NCBI GenBank assembly: GCA_002284615.2
Contig: MU069686.1
Location: 330,920 to 349,182, forward strand
DNA from: Dunaliella salina
Lineage: Eukaryota > Chlorophyta > Chlorophyceae > Chlamydomonadales > Dunaliellaceae
Length of the DNA stretch: 18,263 bases
Reading direction: 5' to 3'
The position numbers and the translations under genes were made by a program. The notes under the pieces are model-generated. The model made no database searches. It worked only from the letters and a program-made list of their open reading frames with translations, and was not told where the DNA came from. Positions 15,995 through 18,263 of this stretch are shown piece after piece (the first letter of the stretch is position 1; every line of letters starts with the position of its first letter).

Positions 15995-16009
15995 GTATGC
16001 GGTCACCTA

Positions 16010-16272
16010 TTGTATTCCACCTACTAGGTTCCACCGAGTAGGTAACGTAAAGTGCACCGCCATTTATGCCACAAGTGCCACATTTATGCCACCAGTGGGC
16101 ATCTGAGCGGAATCTAAACCCCAACCTCCGAGTTCTAACTGGAAAGTTCAGGGCCGGACCATTCAACCAATGGATGCCTTCCATTCCTGAGACAACTAAC
16201 CTTTAATCGGTATCAATGATGACAGGGTGTGGATCAAGATGACCTTCATGTGCCGTTGATAAGGATTTGTAG
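16010..16272. other. Non-coding stretch with a 20-bp tandem duplication
   Basis: CATTTATGCCACAAGTGCCA (16061) is followed at 16081 by a second unit, CATTTATGCCACCAGTGGGC. A small CTACT/AGTAG inverted repeat lies at about 16021-16041. I see no coding signal. The first bases may be the end of LINE X beyond copy E. Confidence 0.5.
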
Positions 16273-16304
16273 TTGGTGGAAAGGACGGGGCAAGTGACAA
16301 ACCA

Positions 16305-16476
16305 CTTTGGTCCCAAAAACAAATCAAGAAGTATTCCAGACTGGGTTTTCCCTAATGGTAGTTGCTCCCCTGCCCGGCACCAAACCCACCCTGATGCTAC
16401 CTCTGTGCGCCCTCTTCCAGGCAGACAAACTCGCCTTGATCCTTACAAGATCCCTCCTCATCGAGTCCTTGTTTGA
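16305..16476 (+). pseudogene. RLE-domain fragment of the element 1/2/4 family
   Basis: KNKSRSIPDWVFPNG, then HQTHPDATSVRPLPGR and LDPYKIPPH correspond to the block around the endonuclease Asp in elements 2 and 4. The Asp of the PD motif is kept (~16391). Similarity stops at about 16463, just before the VExK stretch, so half of the catalytic core is missing. No TSD was found, and sequence on both sides is unrelated or too decayed to place. Confidence 0.65.
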
Positions 16477-16620
16477 CCAGGGCGGGATTTGGTACCTTCT
16501 AGGGCTTCGTCTAGTCGGTGGGAGTCTGCAAGCTCTTTCCTTAATGACAGGTCTGGTTACAGGCCTCTGTGTTTCCGCTCAGCTGCCCTTGTAGGCGGAT
16601 ATAGCGATGTAACCTAACAT
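16477..16620. other. Unassigned sequence between LINE fragments
   Basis: An open frame continues across from the RLE fragment but shows no family resemblance after 16463. No repeat or motif is recognised. Confidence 0.3.
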
Positions 16621-16679
16621 TACCTTTCCTTAATGAACGCGGCCTAAGGGCAACTTGCCCTTGAAGCGTAAACTTTTTC
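16621..16679 (+). mobile_element. Short LINE 3' tail, probable
   Basis: ACCTTTCCTTAATGAACGCG, then GCCTAAGG, CTTGCCCTTGAAGCGTA and AACTTTTTCT follow the order of the subfamily II 3' terminus. AAGGGCAACTTGCCCTT forms an 8-bp inverted repeat here. No TSD is seen, and it abuts the next copy directly. Confidence 0.5.
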
Positions 16680-16797
16680 TGATGGGGCCACTGCTACCTT
16701 GCTAGCTTGCTAGCTTGTTAGTTAGTGGGACCTTCCCTTAATGCACGTGGCCTCTGGCTTGCGTAGACTCTTCTTTTTTCCTTTTCTTTTTCCTCCG
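16680..16797 (+). mobile_element. 5'-truncated LINE 3' end, subfamily II
   Basis: GGGGCCACTGCTACCTTGCT, AGCTTGTTAGTTAGTGGGAC, CTTCCCTTAATGCACGTGGC and CTGGCTTGCGTAGACTCTTC match copy A nearly base for base. The tail is CTTTTTTCCTTTTCTTTTTC. No convincing TSD could be found. Confidence 0.8.
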
Positions 16798-17398
16798 GGG
16801 AAGAGATCGAAAGAAAAGCCAAGCACTTGGCAAGCAACCACAAGGAAGCATTTCTATCAAAGAAAGAGGTGTCGAAAGGAATAACAAGATTTTTATAGTT
16901 GTCCTGTCAACGGGGTAGCTTAGCTGAAGCGGGTTACAGGTCACAACAAAGAAGGCCTCCAGTCAAAATGGCTGACTGCTAGCCTGTACATAAAAGGTAA
17001 GGAGCTTAGCTGCAACAGAGAAGGTGACCATGACCAAACCAGTCTGTTTGCAGGGACGATGCACATTCAGTCACAGGCATGCTGACTGATGGCGGTGAAA
17101 GCAAATCATCCTGGGGAGCGCCTTTTTTCATTACCAGTTGCGCCCACAAGGCACAAAGTAAAACGTTGCCATTGAAACATTGACCAGGTCAACACATGTA
17201 CTTCCAAGCAAACCATTAAAATGGAACAGGAACCATGTTCAAGCTTGCAAAACGAAGAAGGGCGATTGTTGAATCCATTTTCTGTAAAAGAACGTGTAAG
17301 CATATTAACTCCGCAGTATCACGATGGAAACACCCTGAGTCACAGCTTAGGTACAGATAAATACACACACAATGGAAGGGGACAGAAGTGGTAGCAGA
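16798..17398. other. No gene recognised
   Basis: Only short frames without recognisable motifs on either strand. No tandem repeat, tRNA-like fold or LINE block was found by eye. The composition is less biased than in the LINE coding parts. Confidence 0.4.
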
Positions 17399-17610
17399 GA
17401 CCTTTGAGCCACACAATTGAGCATCGCATGAAACGCCCAAGAGAGGGGCAACCCAGGCAGTGCTCCTCTGCTGACTTCACTGCTGAAAAAAAATAGGTAG
17501 CATGAGTAGACCTTTGAGCGGTACACTTTTTAGCACGGCGTTGGTTGCCCATGCAGAGTGGCAGGACCCAAGAAGGTGCTCCTCTGCTGAATTCACTGCT
17601 GAGGATCTCT
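17399..17610. repeat. Diverged ~110-116-bp direct duplication
   Basis: GACCTTTGAGC starts at 17399 and 17509. GTGCTCCTCTGCTGA followed by TTCACTGCTGA occurs at 17460 and 17576. The landmarks keep their order, with a length difference of about 6 bp between units. The centres of the units are poorly conserved, so this is an old duplication. Confidence 0.65.
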
Positions 17611-18227
17611 TCTGCTCACATCATTGCTGTCCGCAACGTCTGCCTGCAAGAAGAAGAAAGGGAAAGCAGAAGGGCAGACAGTGAGCGCACTATTTTTCTT
17701 TTTTGAATGAAGCCAATGGATCACCATCAAATGAGTGATGTGCAGGAACGCGACTTCCCATCACAAAGCACGTGGTCAGCAAAACCAATGGTCAGATCCG
17801 TCAAAAATTGAGCTCTTCCGCGGCCTTTGGTAGCATTTGCTGGACAATTCACACTGCCAAAGGCATGGGCAGTCCTGCTGCACCTCAGGCCAAGACAATC
17901 CCAGCAGTAGTGACTTTTGCTGAGCCTCAAAGCTGCCTTACAAGCTTGGGCATTGGCTGGTGCTGTTCAAGACAGAGAGAGCCTAGAGGTGTCCTTGTGT
18001 TCATCCATGTTGTCATGTTATTCCAACTAGGCAACATGGACATACCCTCAGAGGAGGTAAGCTGATTGACGACTCGCATCATTCCTTGATCCCCAATGGG
18101 AGATCTTCCCATTGGAGTCACTCATCTTCCTTTTCCCATTTAAGGCGCTCATCAAGCTTCAAAGCTCAACCGCCACGATACTAAGTGCTCAAGTCGGCAG
18201 GGGCTAATATGCAGGCTTTGGGTTGCG
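17611..18227. other. No gene recognised
   Basis: Short frames only. CCAATGGGA/TCCCATTGG form a 9-bp inverted repeat at 18093-18101 and 18107-18115 around GATCT. Nothing else is supported. Confidence 0.4.
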
Positions 18228-18231
18228 CACG

Positions 18232-18263
<32 letters not shown>
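18228..18263. repeat. (CA)n microsatellite at the window end
   Basis: CACGCACGCACAC passes into pure CA units to the last base. The array is cut by the window end, so its length is unknown. Confidence 0.97.

Noticed and set aside
16798..18227. Host exons in the right-hand part
   Set aside because: Only short frames without recognisable domains or paired splice signals; I cannot support a gene.
18228..18263. Telomeric repeat
   Set aside because: The unit is CA, an ordinary dinucleotide microsatellite, not a telomere motif.

Overview
The window looks like a repeat-dense, gene-poor piece of a eukaryotic nuclear genome. I find no host gene, tRNA, rRNA, CRISPR array or bacterial-style operon. 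Almost everything recognisable between about 0.75 and 16.8 kb is decayed non-LTR retrotransposon (LINE) sequence. The main family combines reverse transcriptase (RT), RNase H and a C-terminal CCHC finger plus restriction-like endonuclease (RLE). This recalls the Dualen/RandI-type LINEs described from green algae, so a green-lineage alga is my best guess. That guess rests on family resemblance only. Two isolated N bases (4736, 9451) indicate a draft assembly.

Layout: 1-765 is a diverged ~107-bp minisatellite. 754-1968 (minus) is a gag/ORF1-like remnant with a duplicated zinc-knuckle unit, broken by a 141-bp LINE 3' end flanked by 13-bp target-site duplications (TSDs). A second LINE family, here called X (plus strand), forms the substrate of a nested stack. 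X is readable at ~2530-3716, 13246-13399 and 15195-15792. Element 2 (plus, 3717-13245) sits in X and carries RT, chromo-like, PHD-like, PCIF1-like methyltransferase, RNase H, CCHC and RLE modules, then a 3' UTR. Element 2 is itself interrupted by element 1 (4080-6380, same family, 13-bp TSD), by an unidentified 525-bp insert (9069-9593, 6-bp TSD), and by a 90-bp LINE 3' end (11649-11738, 12-bp TSD). Element 4 (minus, 13400-15188, 6-bp TSD) also sits in X and contains a 300-bp truncated LINE (14505-14804, 6-bp TSD). Another short 3' end (15810-15994) has a 15/17-bp TSD. 16273-16797 holds further family debris. 16800-18227 has no recognisable gene, and the window ends in a (CA)n run.

None of the elements is intact. 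All coding regions carry stops, frameshifts or lost catalytic residues. Taken together, the copies let the domain order of the family be read. The most interesting point is a LINE polyprotein that appears to contain a PCIF1-like (mRNA cap-adenosine N6-methyltransferase-like) domain and chromatin-reader-like modules as well as RT, RNase H and an endonuclease. Domain names come from motif recognition by eye; no profile search was run.
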